64,000 nucleotides of DNA from Hypholoma sublateritium FD-334 SS-4 (Eukaryota; Basidiomycota; Agaricomycetes; Agaricales; Strophariaceae), in the NCBI GenBank assembly GCA_000827495.1, contig KN817561.1, positions 227,108-291,107 of the forward strand, written 5' to 3'. Positions 21,911 to 34,042 of this stretch are shown piece after piece. The first letter of the stretch is position 1, and each line of letters starts with the position of its first letter. Both the position numbers and the translations under genes were made by a program. The notes under the pieces were generated by a model, which did not search any database, was not told the origin of the DNA, and saw only the letters and a program-made list of their open reading frames with translations.

Positions 21911-23491
21911 CTCTACCCTTTGACCCAATTCATCCACCCCTTACCCTCTTTATCAGCGGCTCAGTGACGTTCCTAGCCCTTTTTGTCGCATACCTTGGCT
22001 ACTCTGCAACCTATGCCAGCCATTCTCAAATTGCCATTATTGCCGCTGCCGATTCTTTAGGCCATCGTTTGATATATTGAGTTTCCCCGCGCTTTATCAG
22101 ACTTGCGCATATTGCCAGCGATGATCGCAAGGGCCTATATTTTTGGTCTGCGAAAGTCCCCAAACTCCATAAATACTATGCTTCCCGTGTTTAAAATGAT
22201 ACTACTGGCTTAGCTCCTAAGTATTTTTCTTTCTGAATTTATTATTTCCGCAGATCCTTTGACGTCAATAATTCAGCTCTGGTAGTTCATATATCTGTTA
22301 GATACATTTGCTCAGCACAAATATGGCTTATGTCGATGGCGAATTGTGCCACTTTCAGCGTCCTATAAATGGCATGAAATGCAGTCTGGCAAGAATTTAC
22401 CCAATTATATACATTTCATTCATTTTCAAACTATTTAATTTCAGATTTTGCCTTGTCTGATTGCCTCTGATTCCCCGATGTACTTACATCCACACTATTT
22501 GAATGCATGCTATGCTCTGTGCCTTTAGGCTGTGCGAGGTGTGCTTGTGGCACGGTCGGAAGTGACGGGCCGCTAATAATAGGGGTCACGTTTGATAATC
22601 TGTTGCGTGATCGGGATACCGTACGTTTGCGATTCAAGCTTTCATGCCCCCCGCCTTTTTGCTCCTCCATACATCCAGCTCGTAGATCGGCCTCCGAGTC
22701 TACTGGGCCCCGGAAAATACTAGACTATTTGCACCCTATTGCATACTGCAGGCTATCTGGATCGTGTAGAAGGCTTCCCGGTGAGCAAATAGACTTCAAC
22801 CGTTCAGACTAGTGGGCTAACAGTGCACAGACTCTCGACCTATAATCTGATACGTGTACGGCTCAATTCGTGTGATTAATTGTGTCTATGATGCTGGCCA
22901 CTAATGGCGTCCCTGAAGACACAGCGCCGGGTCAGAACAGATTCATCAGCGCTGCATTATCTCGACATCTAGTCTCACGAGCTCGTCCAGCAATCCTTCT
23001 GTGAGCCACAGGTGTGCAGATGGTTTTGTTCTAAGTTTTATACTCTTCGTCTGCTTTCTTACCTCCCAATCTGTTTTGTTGTCGTACCCGCTCCAGTTTC
23101 CAGCCATCACGAAGTCTTCACATCCGAAAATAGTTAGCGCAAAGAAGATCTCAACCTTGTAACGACCAGAGACAACGGTAGGCATTTAAAGTTGTGGCCA
23201 TCCAACGCTTTAATTTGATGGTGAATCCTCCAGAGCAAACATCAATTATATAGCTTTAGGAAATCTTAGACCCGGTTAGCTATACTTGCACACGCGCAAT
23301 CCAGGTGTGCTCATCTGTGAGTCATTACTGGATCCATGATTTTCACCGCCTCGGCTGACAATTCTCGTCCTTCCTATTCTTGTTTGTGGTTAATTGATCC
23401 CGCATGTTCGTGCTCGGTGACTCAATTCGACGCACACAGGTATTCACGACCCCGCACCGAGCCCTCACCTATCCCTATATAATTAGCTACG
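21911..23491. other. No gene recognised between tandem repeat and DUF6699 gene
   Basis: The stretch is AT-rich with only short frames. A TATATAA word lies at 23476-23482, just before the ATG at 23492. It is too close to be a classical TATA box for that start but may act with a downstream start. Confidence 0.35.
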
Positions 23492-25039
23492 ATGTCGCGC
23501 ACACCAACTACCCCCTTCATCCCTCCTTTACTGAGTCCCCATCCGTCTCCTCAGCCCCAACCATCGCCTGTAATCCCCCCATACACGCCCGCCGGCCCAC
23601 CGGGAAGCTACCCCGTTTATCCGACCCACTCGCCATACTCTGCCCATTCCCCGTTTATCCCACCGAGCCCCTCTGGACTCCCAAACGGAGTGCCCCCGCA
23701 GCATTCCCGACAAAACTCGCATCAGGGCGTATCGTCCGATTACACTGGGTATCCCGGAGGTTACCCCCCGCCCCCGCCCGCTAACCCGCCCGTAGCTCCG
23801 CCGATGCACGCGTACACGCCCCATCCGGGCTACAACTCCGCGCCGGGGTCGTACCATACGTTCATGCAGGCAGGCCAGGTCCCGGCGTGGGCGACGCCCG
23901 CGCCGATGCAGTCGCCTTTTTTGCCTCAGGGCGGCCGGATCCCGCCGCCGGCAGCGCCGATGTATACGCCCTATACGCCCGGGTACGGTGCACCGCTTCC
24001 GGGGTGGGGCGTGGGGCCAGGCCCTCAATTCTACCAGCAGCCTGACCCAATGTGGTATCCCCCCCCGGTAGCTGCTGGCCCCCATCCTGGGGCTGCTCCC
24101 CACCCTGGAGCCCCGTTCGCACGGCCTGAACCGCCGGCGCAGGTGCTCGACAGAATGGACCCGTTCGCGGCTGGCGATCACTGTAGGTTTGCGCGTATTT
24201 CCTGTATTTAATCGCTCTCATGCCCTATATTTTTCTTCGAAGACGGTCCCGTACTCGAACCAATATTGGTGAAGATCGTGGATGCGTCCGTCAAGGTGAA
24301 CCCGTTGATATCCCCGCTGACGGACGACGGCCCGGAGCGGCCGTACTTGAAGTGGGATATGCTCTTCGAGACATCTACCGCGGTGCGCTCCGACGAGCCA
24401 CCGACTCTGTCGTGGTCCAACGGGCGTAATCAGCCCGCGACCTTCCCCCGCCTTACCTCACTGCGCATCATCTCAACGATGACGCCGTGGATGATCGTGG
24501 TGAAGGCCAAGGACCTCGACCGGGGCGTAACGTGCGGCGAGGTCATCCAGGCCATCTGGAGCGACATGAGCCGCCTATCGACGAAGCAGGATTTCGAGTG
24601 CCTCTCCCCGCGCGACAAGGCTGAGCTCGGGAACGCGTACAAGCGCAATCGCTCCGCGAATCCAGGCGTGCCGGGCGGCAGCCTCGGGCAGGGCATGCGA
24701 CGGCTTGACTTCCTGCGCAGCTGTTCGATGTTCGGCGGCATCGAAGCCAACCCCAATGTGGTGAAGCGCACGTGTGGAGCGGAGCTACCGTGTGTGTTCG
24801 TGCTGCGCTGTGGGGATAGGTCCCTGTCCTTGCCGCAGGTCCAGGAGCAAGAGGCGCGCCTGCGTAACGCGGATGCGCAGCGCGCACGGAGCGCGTCGCG
24901 CAACGCAGGCGCCCGCTCGAGGGCAAACTCGGTGAACACGCGGATTTCGGTGCACCCGCCGAGCTCAAGCTCGCACTCTGCATATGACAACACCAGCGAC
25001 TCTGACGAGGGTGGTGTTGATCCCGGTCCACGACGATGA
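23492..25039 (+). CDS. Proline-rich DUF6699-type protein
   Basis: Two exons, 23492-24182 and 24243-25039, join across a 60-nt intron (GTAGGT donor, phase 1) and give 495 residues. Residues 1 to about 225 are dominated by Pro, Tyr, Gly and Ser (PHPSPQPQPSP, GGYPPPPPANPP), a typical disordered low-complexity head. The folded part starts near DHYGPVLEPILVKIVD and continues with LKWDMLF, TSLRIISTMTPWMIVVKA and a VTCGEVIQAIWSDMS helix, the signature of DUF6699 proteins of basidiomycetes. The tail is Arg/Ser rich with an acidic end (TSDSDEGG). The function of the family is unknown. The gene is complete and its splice sites are good. Confidence 0.75.
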
Positions 25040-25504
25040 CATTTTCCAACCATTTTTCCTTTCTAACAGTTTGTGTGACCTCAACCGGCTCCCCGTGTCT
25101 CTGCTTTCTACTGCCTTGTATTCTTTCTGCTTTCCAAGCTGACTGACGCATCCCCATTCCAATCCTGCTGCTCTGACACTTCCATATTCCCTGGAACTAG
25201 GTTACTTACATTTTCTCGGGCGACTTCAATTGCATGCACGTTAATCTCACTCCATATATCCCCCATCTCCCGATACCAGCGTTCGGTTGTTTCCTCAACT
25301 CCCCTCTCTGTAAGTAACAACGTACTTATCGTAATATTCGCTTCGCAAGATCTTTTGGCCACGGTGGCAACTCCCGGCGCAGTCGCGGTCCAGCGTGCAA
25401 CTTGAAGGAGAATGCGGGATCCCGTATATATTTACAACAATACAACAATAAGTAACTAAAACTCACATTCCACGACATAGATCATATCAAACGCCAATGA
25501 ACCC
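25040..25504. other. Intergenic, convergent 3' ends
   Basis: This is the space between the DUF6699 gene (plus) and the P450 gene (minus), which converge. A minus frame at 25108-25362 overlaps it but shows no family motif. Confidence 0.4.
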
Positions 25505-27797
25505 TCATGCTCGGATGACAGGCTTCACCCGCAGAGGCATCTGGTTACCCGCCTTCGGATTGGACCTGAGTAAAGGCCGCTGTACGATGAACGACTTCTT
25601 GATGATATCCTGCGCCGGCACCGCCAGCTCAAACTCGAACGCGCGGACAAGCGTAAACAATAACGCCTTCATCCTGCAACGCAAAAATTATGTAAGGTTG
25701 CTACGGCGAAGCAGAAAAAGGCGGGACTGACTCGACGAGCGAGAACCGGTACCCGATGCACGAGCGGGGTCCGCCCAAGAACGTCATCATATTGCCCCAC
25801 ACACCCGGGAGGGCCGCGGCGGCCTCGGGTGTCTTCTCCCACCGCTCTGGCCTGCAGTCCAATACGCGTCAGTGATGCGACGCTGCTGGAAAAAAAGCGC
25901 GCACCTGAACTCGTGCGAATCCTCGCCCCAAATCGCCTTTGAGCGGTTCATGGCCAAGATAGGAATGAGCAAAGTTTGTCCCTTGACGATCCTAATCAAA
26001 TGCAAGTAGCAGTCAGCGCCCCGAAACGCGCCCTACTCGGCAGGTGCGACGCACCTAATGCTGTCCAGCATCTTCCCGCTCTTGTCTTGAACGGGGCTAC
26101 TCAGTGGCAGGATGTCGTCCTGCACTGCGACGCGGGTCGTTGCCGGGACGGGAGCGTGGATGCGGAGCGTCTCGCGCACAACAGCGTCGAGGTACGGCAA
26201 CGCGTTGAGCTCGTCCATCGTCGGGTTATCAGTGCCGACGGCGAGGAGCTCGTCGCGCAGCTTCGCCTGCGCGCTGACATTCTGCGTGAGTGCGAAGAGC
26301 GCCCACGTCGTTGCCGTGCTGTTGATGTGTTAGGATTAGGTGTGGATCTCCACGGCTGAAGAAACTACTAACCTCGTTGTTTCGTGCCCTGCAACCAAAA
26401 AGGTGGGGACCTCTGTTGTGAATGGGTCAGTCTACTGTCTGCTGCATGTGTATACGACTACCTACGCGCCAATACATCCTCGTCTGACATCCGTTGACTG
26501 GGCGGCAGTTCGGTCGACATGTTCGCACGCAGGAGAAGCGAGAGGAGATCACGGCGGGTCCAAGAAGACTTGTGGTCATTCACTGCGGACTTGCTGTCCG
26601 TCAGGAGTTGATCCCCAACGCGCTTCATGCTTTCCCGGGCACGTTTGGTCTGAATGTCGCGCTCCGCAGGCTATAACCATGTGAGCACCCAAAGGTCTCA
26701 TATTTTGTTCATGGGAGAGACTAACAAGAAAACGCAGAGCGGGGATCGCGCCGCGTATTATTGGGATCATGGACATCTTCATGCCAGAGCGGAAGACGGT
26801 TGAGAATGCTTCGTTGAGCTCGCTCGTGCCGCCGCTGAGGGTATTGAAGTTGTAATTGAATCCTTTGTATGTGATAAGAGCGAGATGCAAAGGAGGAAAC
26901 TACCGCGCGCACCAGCTAAACCAATTACATCCAGAGTCATTTTGCTGAGCCAGGAAAGCACCTCAATGCGGCCTTCACTTCCTTCTTTGTTGCACTCGGC
27001 TGCCCAAGCATCGCGAAGCTGAATTGTATAGTTATTATAACAGCAAGTTCGCCAGTTTTCCGAAGGATGTACCTGAATTGATTTCTCTACGAATATCTCC
27101 GTTAGCTCACGAATTTGAGCTGCTCCAAAGGCAGGATTCTGGAAACACAAATAATTGAATCTTAGTATATCGCCTTCGCTTTGTATGTTGATATCGACTT
27201 GCCATAATCTTCCGCTTGAAGGACGAACGCGCTGTGAGCTGGAGATGAAACGAATCATAGAGATACGTACCTGTTGCTTGTGTTTATCCTCTTCCACGAC
27301 AAGAACGCCATTTCCTAGGATTTGACTCAAATGATATCGGGCTGCCGTAGGTTTCTGATAGATGTAGTTGTTCATCAAGACATGGTTCACAGCTTTAGGG
27401 TCTAGAGTGAACAGGCGCTTCATCTAAATGAATTGACTTCAAGTTCAGCAGCTGTAAGCCAAACTGTAAGTGTAAGCTCACTCCGAAGAATACGTTATAG
27501 GTTATGGTAGGTCCATACTGCTCTACCCACTTCTCCTGAAGCACTGAATTTTCCTGTGTGACATAGTTCGTGGTGACGGTATAGTATCTAGTGAGCGCAA
27601 TTTAGGGATGATGAAGCAAACAGACTGACCGCTTCCCAAATCAGCTTCATATTCCCAAAGATATAGCTTGGATTCGGCGGTCCCGAGAGTGCATGCAGAG
27701 GAGATGTCCATTGCTCATAGAAGAATCTGACCAGCTTGTAGAGCCCATAGACGCTGGCCGTCGCCAAAAAAGAGAACAGAAGCTGCTGAAGAGCCAT
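25505..27797 (-). CDS. Cytochrome P450 monooxygenase, 13 exons
   Basis: Exons: 27797-27630, 27553-27482, 27423-27271, 27214-27203, 27138-27073, 27018-26913, 26862-26726, 26670-26466, 26412-26373, 26318-26055, 25991-25905, 25851-25732 and 25673-25505. All are in phase, for 532 residues. An N-terminal hydrophobic anchor ([15 protein letters not shown]) precedes a Pro-rich hinge ([12 protein letters not shown]). Hallmarks are the I-helix AGHETTS, the K-helix ETLR, PERW and the heme loop [10 protein letters not shown] with the Cys thiolate. It is a full-length class II microsomal enzyme that would use a P450 reductase; the substrate is unknown and I do not assign a CYP family. Exon 4 is only 12 nt (RKIM) and the following intron has a GC donor (GCAAGT). 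Confidence 0.9.
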
Positions 27798-28047
27798 TTA
27801 GACGTATCCAGGAAATCAAAGGTAGTAGACGTCTCCGCCGGTGGATCTTCGTGGAGTAAAACCGATCCTGGTAGCAAGGTGATTGCTGTCGACTGCGGGT
27901 TGTAGAAGTAGGTGATACATGATCGGCATAAGTAGTACAGTGACGCAGACCGCCGGCTGCCACCGGCCTACAAAAGCCGTCGGCATGTTCCGACAATCGC
28001 CGCGATTCGTATCAATTCTTTCTGTGGGTTCAGAATAGCAATATATC

Positions 28048-28132
28048 GGGCGCTTAGCACAGTGGTAGCGCGCATGCTTTGCATACTCGCATAAATTGCA
28101 TGAGGTCGTGGGTTCAAGCCCCACAGTGTCCA
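28048..28132 (+). tRNA. tRNA-Ala(UGC) with 13-nt intron
   Basis: The acceptor stem pairs GGGCGCT (28048-28054) with AGTGTCC (28125-28131), and the discriminator is A. The T arm is GTGGG-TTCAAGC-CCCAC. The anticodon stem CATGC/GCATG encloses TTTGCA and T, with anticodon TGC at 28080-28082. A 13-nt intron (28084-28096) sits one base 3' of the anticodon, the canonical site. The D stem has one A-C mismatch. No CCA is encoded, as expected for a nuclear gene. Confidence 0.88.
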
Positions 28133-28135
28133 TTC

Positions 28136-28140
28136 TTTTT
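28136..28140 (+). terminator. RNA polymerase III T-run terminator of the tRNA gene
   Basis: Five T residues start four bases after the tRNA discriminator base, the usual Pol III stop signal. Confidence 0.75.
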
Positions 28141-28204
28141 CTTCTGGTCCGCAATGTTACATGTTGGATAAGTACATTTAAAATTTTGGACATTGAGCCT
28201 TGAG

Positions 28205-28683
28205 TCTTCACTCTTGAGGGCATCTGAATATTGGAATTTTGGAAAGTGCGCCATCCAAAGTCCGGCGAGCTGCTACTAGTAGTCCATCGACGGTGCCATC
28301 TTCAGGAAGTCTGGCATCCGCCATGCAAAACTTGACCGCAGGACGCGAGCTCTCCTCCGCTTGCTGGACCCGACCTCTGTTCACTATGAGCTTTCTGGAG
28401 GCTATGGAGGCCATTAAAAGCCATTGTAATCTTCAATCTGGACAGTGGACCCAATGCCAATTGTCGGCAGCAAGATTGATATTGGCACCATTCGGCACGA
28501 CGAGAGGGAGTGAAGCGTATGCTTGGATCTTGCCTTGAACCATGATAACGGGGTCGCCAAACAGCTCGGAAATGGCGGACTATGCAGTAGGGATCATGAG
28601 CATTGCTTGCTGAGGGATTTTGTTGATTCGAAGAGCGACGATATCACGAACGTCGTCAGTTGTGGCTGAAGGCGACGACATCA
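28205..28683 (-). pseudogene. Broken short coding relic of unknown family
   Basis: Read on the minus strand from about 28683, a Met-initiated frame (MSSPSATTDDVRDIVALRI) runs about 33 codons to a TAG. It then continues as protein-like sequence (SAISELFGDPVIMVQGKIQA, then ANINLAADNWHW) to a second in-frame stop. A shifted frame runs on to about 28208. It could be an intron-bearing small gene, but no clean splice pair restores it. The family is not recognised. Confidence 0.3.
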
Positions 28684-29010
28684 CTTGTAGACGCGTTGGG
28701 AGAAGAATGTGTTTGAATCGAAGTTGGATGTCGGGAGAATTCAAAGTCAAGGCAAAGTCAAGGGCAAATTGAGAAGAAACTCAACGCGGAGTCCGAGCGG
28801 AGTCCGGTCCCGCTCACCCGATGTTTAAGAACACTTTGAAAATGTCTTGATTTTAGATATACTAAGTATATCTTGGTCGTTGGTCATCTCAATGTCATAA
28901 TTCTGTTCGTTACATATACAAGCATCTCGTATATAATTAATCGTGTACAGTGTTCCTATTTCTGCTTAGAATTTAGCCCCAAGTTGGCCCCCAATTAGTC
29001 CTTAATATTT
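28684..29010. other. Intergenic, 3' flank of the ATPase gene
   Basis: The sequence is AT-rich with no coding signal. The word GGAGTCCG is repeated near 28790-28802. Confidence 0.4.
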
Positions 29011-32000
29011 CTAATGGCGCGATCCGCGCGAGCGCATACTCATTGTTCTCATTGTAGGGACTGTAATTTTTTATCAGACATCGGCGAACAAATTATGTGA
29101 GTGACATAAAACTTACACATCATGAGACCCTTGATATCCTTCACTTTCATGTGTTCGACCGATTTTCTGAGAATTACCACGCGTAAAGTCGACCATGCCA
29201 CAAGTACAATGCCAAATGCGACGGGGATGAGCCAGTATAAAGGCGAAAGGCGGAAGGTTCCACCGAAGACGACGTGTAGAGGTGGTGTATACACGATGAA
29301 CATGCCAAGACATGCTCCGGCAAGAATACCAGCAAAATTCCACTTGTTTGCAATGACCCGGCGGCCAAATGGATACGAAAGCCGCGCCTTCACCGCGAAG
29401 ACCTGATCATAGCTGAGTCGGCTGAATTCCATACAGCACCGAGAGTACGTACATTGAAGCATTGAGTAATGAAGATTGAGAGGTAGACAATCGATTGAGC
29501 CTGAGCCAAAGCGTCGACTTGATCGAAAGCGCTGATTGTCTGCCCGCGTGAGTTGATAAAGTCCGGACTGCTTTTGGTGAAATATGCTTGAAAATAATCA
29601 ATATATGAGTAAGATATTAAGAGGTAGATCATAACAACTTACATCCGTTCTTTTGGGCGTGACGAAGATCGGTAGGGGTAAAACCTTTCTTGAAGAACAC
29701 GACGAAATATGCGACCAGACTGATAGGTATATAAGTTAAGTGTCACACGAGCAAAAAGTAATAGGACGAACCATGCAAGTGTCTCGATCATTCCGGCTTC
29801 GAGATACGCGTAGCTCAATAATTTTATATCCACGAGAGATTCATTATCAGTGGGCTCTAACACCTCCTCCCAGAATGATCGTGTAAAGGGCTTCTTGATC
29901 TTGGTCATCCAGACGGAAAATTTGCTCGGGGGAATAATCTCAAGCGTTTCTTCGTCTCGAATTAATGTCTTTGAGCGGACGAGTGCGCGTCGTTTCAGTG
30001 CCCGAATGGATCTCTCGTTGACTAAAATACGTTTCAGAATGCCAGTCCACCATAATCATTAGCCAACGAACCTGGCTTTCGTGGCTTTAAGCGCATTAAT
30101 CCGTCTGATGTCTCGGGTTGATCCCAGGCAAACGATAACTATGCAGAAGGGATGGTTAATCGAGGGTATGTCTTCATCCGGTGGAGTGCTTACAGCGACA
30201 CACAACTCAAATCCAAGATCTAATGAAATATATCATTAACGGGGTAAATACGCAGAGAAATCCCCTTACCAATGACCAAGATTAGAATGGCAGACAGTGG
30301 TAATGGGAGAGGCACAACGACATCTGCGGTGATCATTAATACACTTCATACAACCGTGTTCCGTTCTGAGAGACTCACAAAGGAGTTGCGGGACGACCTC
30401 CGGAGTACTGTGCGTGAGAGTGTATCTAATGGTCGAAAGAGCGTGAATGCCGATTCGGCTACCTAACTGTTTACAGTGCTTACTGGATAGAGCGCTTCAA
30501 GTTGACGAAGATCTGACGACCCTCAGCGACACCCTCTGTAAGATTTGGTCAGAATGTCGTTCTATCCAGTATTGGCATGTGTACTCACTAACGGTGGAGG
30601 CAAAGTTGTCATCTGGCACTTAGCATTAGGGGACCGTCGATTCGCTGGCATTATTATCGGCTCACCGAGAAGAATCATATCAGCTGCCTCTTTAGAGACA
30701 TCTGAGCCTGAGATATTCATGGCGATTCCGAGATCAGCCTGAGAAAAGATGAGGCAAAGCTTCAGCGACTCATAACATGGGTACTGACCTTTTTCAGAGC
30801 CGGAGAGTCATTTACACCGTCGCCAGTACTAGTCGAACGTCAGTATGTGTAGTAGGTTTTGGAGCGCAAGACGTCATACACTCCAACGATATGGCCAAGT
30901 GCCTGCGCGCGTTTCACTAAAAAATCTTATAAACTTGAGTTCCAAGTTGATGTCGGCGTGGACTTACCGATTTCGAGCTTGTGTTTAGGAGACGTCCTAG
31001 CGAACACGATTTCGTCTTTGCTGAAAACTAGCGCGTGGAATAAGTGCTGAGAGTCATTCGGGTGTCACGAGCAACTCACTTTGGTCCCATTGCCATCCTT
31101 GTAGACCATCTATATCATCTCCGTGAACAACCACTGCAGTGACTTCGTCCTCGTATATATCTTCGATAGCTCTGTTAGTTTTCTTCGCAAGTGTTTCACG
31201 AGTATCTCCAAGGATAAGGTTGATTTTGCGAGCGATGGCTTCGGCCGTTTTGGGGTGATCACCTTGATAATCAAAATCGTCAATGTGGTTTTCAGACAAT
31301 CATGTACGAATGTACTTGCCTGTTACCATCATCACTTTGATTCCTGCCAGGCGAAGGGTACCGATAGCTTCTCGGACACCATGCTTTGGGGGGTCCTCAA
31401 GAGAAACCAGGCCAACGAAGCAATAATCAGCGATTGGGAAGTGATCGTCCGTGCGTGAGAATGGGTAGGTAGAAGGGTATTCGTCGCCGGGGAGTAGATA
31501 CTGCGCACAAGCAATGACCCTGTGTCCTCTGGATGCCATATACTATCCAGAAAATATGAGATAAGAAAAAGTTGGCTGAGACGTATACGCACATCATACG
31601 CCTCGTCGTAATCTTCTTTAAATTTGTCATTCACCGGAACCATTTTTCCGTCCTTCAGGTAGGTCGTACATTTGGCAAGGATTCGTTCAGGAGCGCCTTT
31701 GATGTATGCAGTCAGAACACCGGATTGATGCGGTTTGTCCAACTAGATAACGGTATCAGAATCTATAAGGAACAAAGTCCCAGAGCACTTACGATAACGA
31801 GAGCCCATTTATTTGTAGAATTGAATGGGACTGAATGGATATAGGATACGTGTTAGTGACATAGAAAGGGAAACTACAATCAACTCGCCTTCGAACACTT
31901 TCGGGAAGCTTTTGAGGTGCGTGTCATAATCAGTTGCCAAATAACGACCAGCAAATCGAGTGAGCCCGGTTTCGGTGGCGTCCCCGAGAATTGTCCTCTG

Positions 32001-34042
32001 ATCGAACGGTATGTCGGTTCTGTCAAATTTGACCCTGGAATTCAACGCAGCTATGTCGACCATTTCCTTCATTCCCGAAGCATTGATAGAGAACGCTGCT
32101 GTCGTCTCGTCGTCGTTGTTCGATTGGAACGCAGACGACATTTTCTCTCCGCTCCAGAGATTGGTTACCTTGAAGAAACGATTGAGTACAGTTATCATTG
32201 CTCGAAAATTCAAACGGCGTACTGTCATCTGATTGCGAGTAAGCGTTCCTGTTTTATCAGTGGCCAGAAGTGTTAACTAGAGACAGATGAGAGTAAGGAC
32301 TTGAACTCGGCGTGATGATAACATATATTTACCGATCCTGTAAAAATGAATGGACGTAAGACAAATGCTTCTGAAGGTGCGTAAAAATTATACCAAGAGT
32401 CTCCACGCCCTGCAGATCTTTGACGAGCACGTTCTGCTTGGCCATCCGTTTTGCTGCAATGGAAAGCAGAAGAGTAACAACAGAGGGAAGGCCTTCGGGC
32501 ACGAAGGCGACCAAGATGGAGACAGCGAATGTGACGGTGGCGGCCGCCTTGCCCTTGTAAACGGATGTGATTCCAACGGCAAAGAAAACCAGCGCGAATA
32601 TGATGGCGATACAGGATACAACGATGACGAATCGCGAGCTGAAAAGGTTGGTGAGGGAACAATTAATATAGATGTCTCTACAAATATGCGCACATTTCGA
32701 CCGCGAGGGGACTTTCATTGCCATCCTCTCCTCCGGTAAGACTAGCGATTTGGCCTGTGATTAAGAACGGTGAGCTGGATCTTGAAAATCCATGGATAAT
32801 GACCTACCAATAAACGTGTGGTCTCCAGTTCGTACAACGACTTGAATAGCCAAATTAGGCCAGAAACAAACGGATTTTTGCATCCCACTTACCGCCCCAT
32901 CCTTCTCCATTTACGATCAATGTAGAGTTGAACACCTAAATCATACATCAGCCGCTTTACATATAGAATGCTGTTGCATACATACCAAGTTATCTGCCTC
33001 CACGGGACGTTTCTTTGATCCGTCAGGAAGAGCGCGCCTTTCCTGTGGCTCCGATTCACCGGTCAAACTACTGTTGTCGACTTTCATATCCGTGGAAGAA
33101 AACAAAACAAGATCGGCGGGAGTTTTGTCTCCGCTTCGCTGTAAACGTGCCTAAGTTAGATGCGCAGATATACGCAAAATCGCGGACGAACCAAAAGCAC
33201 CACATCTCCTTTGACTAGATCGGCAGCAGGTATAGTGGAGATTGTGCCGTCGCGGACGACGCGACAGGCAGGGGGGATCATGGCCAGGAACGATGCAAGA
33301 ATAGCTTCAGACTTTTGAATCTGGTAGAAGTCGATCGAGGCATTGACAAAAGCGACCAGGATAAGAATACCCCCAAGGTATGTATTTTGGAAGTTTCCCT
33401 ATGATTAGGTCGGCGTTAAGAGCCGTCGATCGAGTAGGCCAGAAAACACCCACATGAAAATCGATACCGAGCAAAATATATTCCAGGATACCAGCGCAGA
33501 TAAGGAGGATGTTGAAAAGCGTGAATAAACGTTCTAGGAACTGGATAACAATTAGTCCATGCATACGGCCAGCAGCGGCATACATAATGTACCTTTCTCA
33601 AGGCACTCTTCTTCCTCGGAGGGGTGAGGACATTAGCGCCGTCGCGTTGGAGCCGAGCTTTCGCTTCGTCGGACGCGAGACCATGGGACTGGCCAGCGTC
33701 CTTCGTGCTAATGTTGGTCTTGAGCTCATCTACCAGGCCATCGAAGTCGAGTCGATGCTCGGTAATGTCGACGCTTGTGATATTCTCGGCCTTGTCGTCT
33801 TTCGGATGGAGGTGGTCATAGCCGGCCGCCGCAAGTTCTTTGTCTTCCTGCGTCAAGGTTCTCTTCATCTCGACGCCCTTCGGTCTTGTCAAGATACCTA
33901 TTTTTTCCTCCTCGGGAAACACCACAGCGCGTGCGACATGTTCTTCGTTTAGTATCCTGTCTGCCATAGTGGGTTGATGCACGATCGAGGGGATATCGCC
34001 AGTCGGCGGCGAGGCGACGGCAGAGGGATTATTGCCTTCCAT
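29011..34042 (-). CDS. P-type cation ATPase, Na/K (H/K)-ATPase alpha-like, type IIC
   Basis: A long multi-exon gene (roughly 20 exons) read on the minus strand from MEGNNPSAV at 34042 to a TAG at 29011-29013. Landmarks in order: RLDFDGLVDELKTNISTKDAGQSHGL typical N-domain start (only its first half is diagnostic), the actuator SLTGES near 33052-33067, PEGLPSVVTLLLS, the phosphorylation motif DKTGTLT with Asp at 32256-32258, KGAPERIL, the hinge VMMVTG near 31320, GDGVNDSPAL near 30800-30835, and the C-terminal transmembrane block (NKWNFAGILAGACLG). The last exon encodes FPTMRTMSMRSRG. All catalytic motifs are intact. Such IIC pumps exchange Na+ (or H+) for K+ in animals; fungal relatives are known but their ion specificity is unclear. 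No beta subunit is seen nearby. A 5-nt micro-exon lies before the DKTGT motif. Confidence 0.85.
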
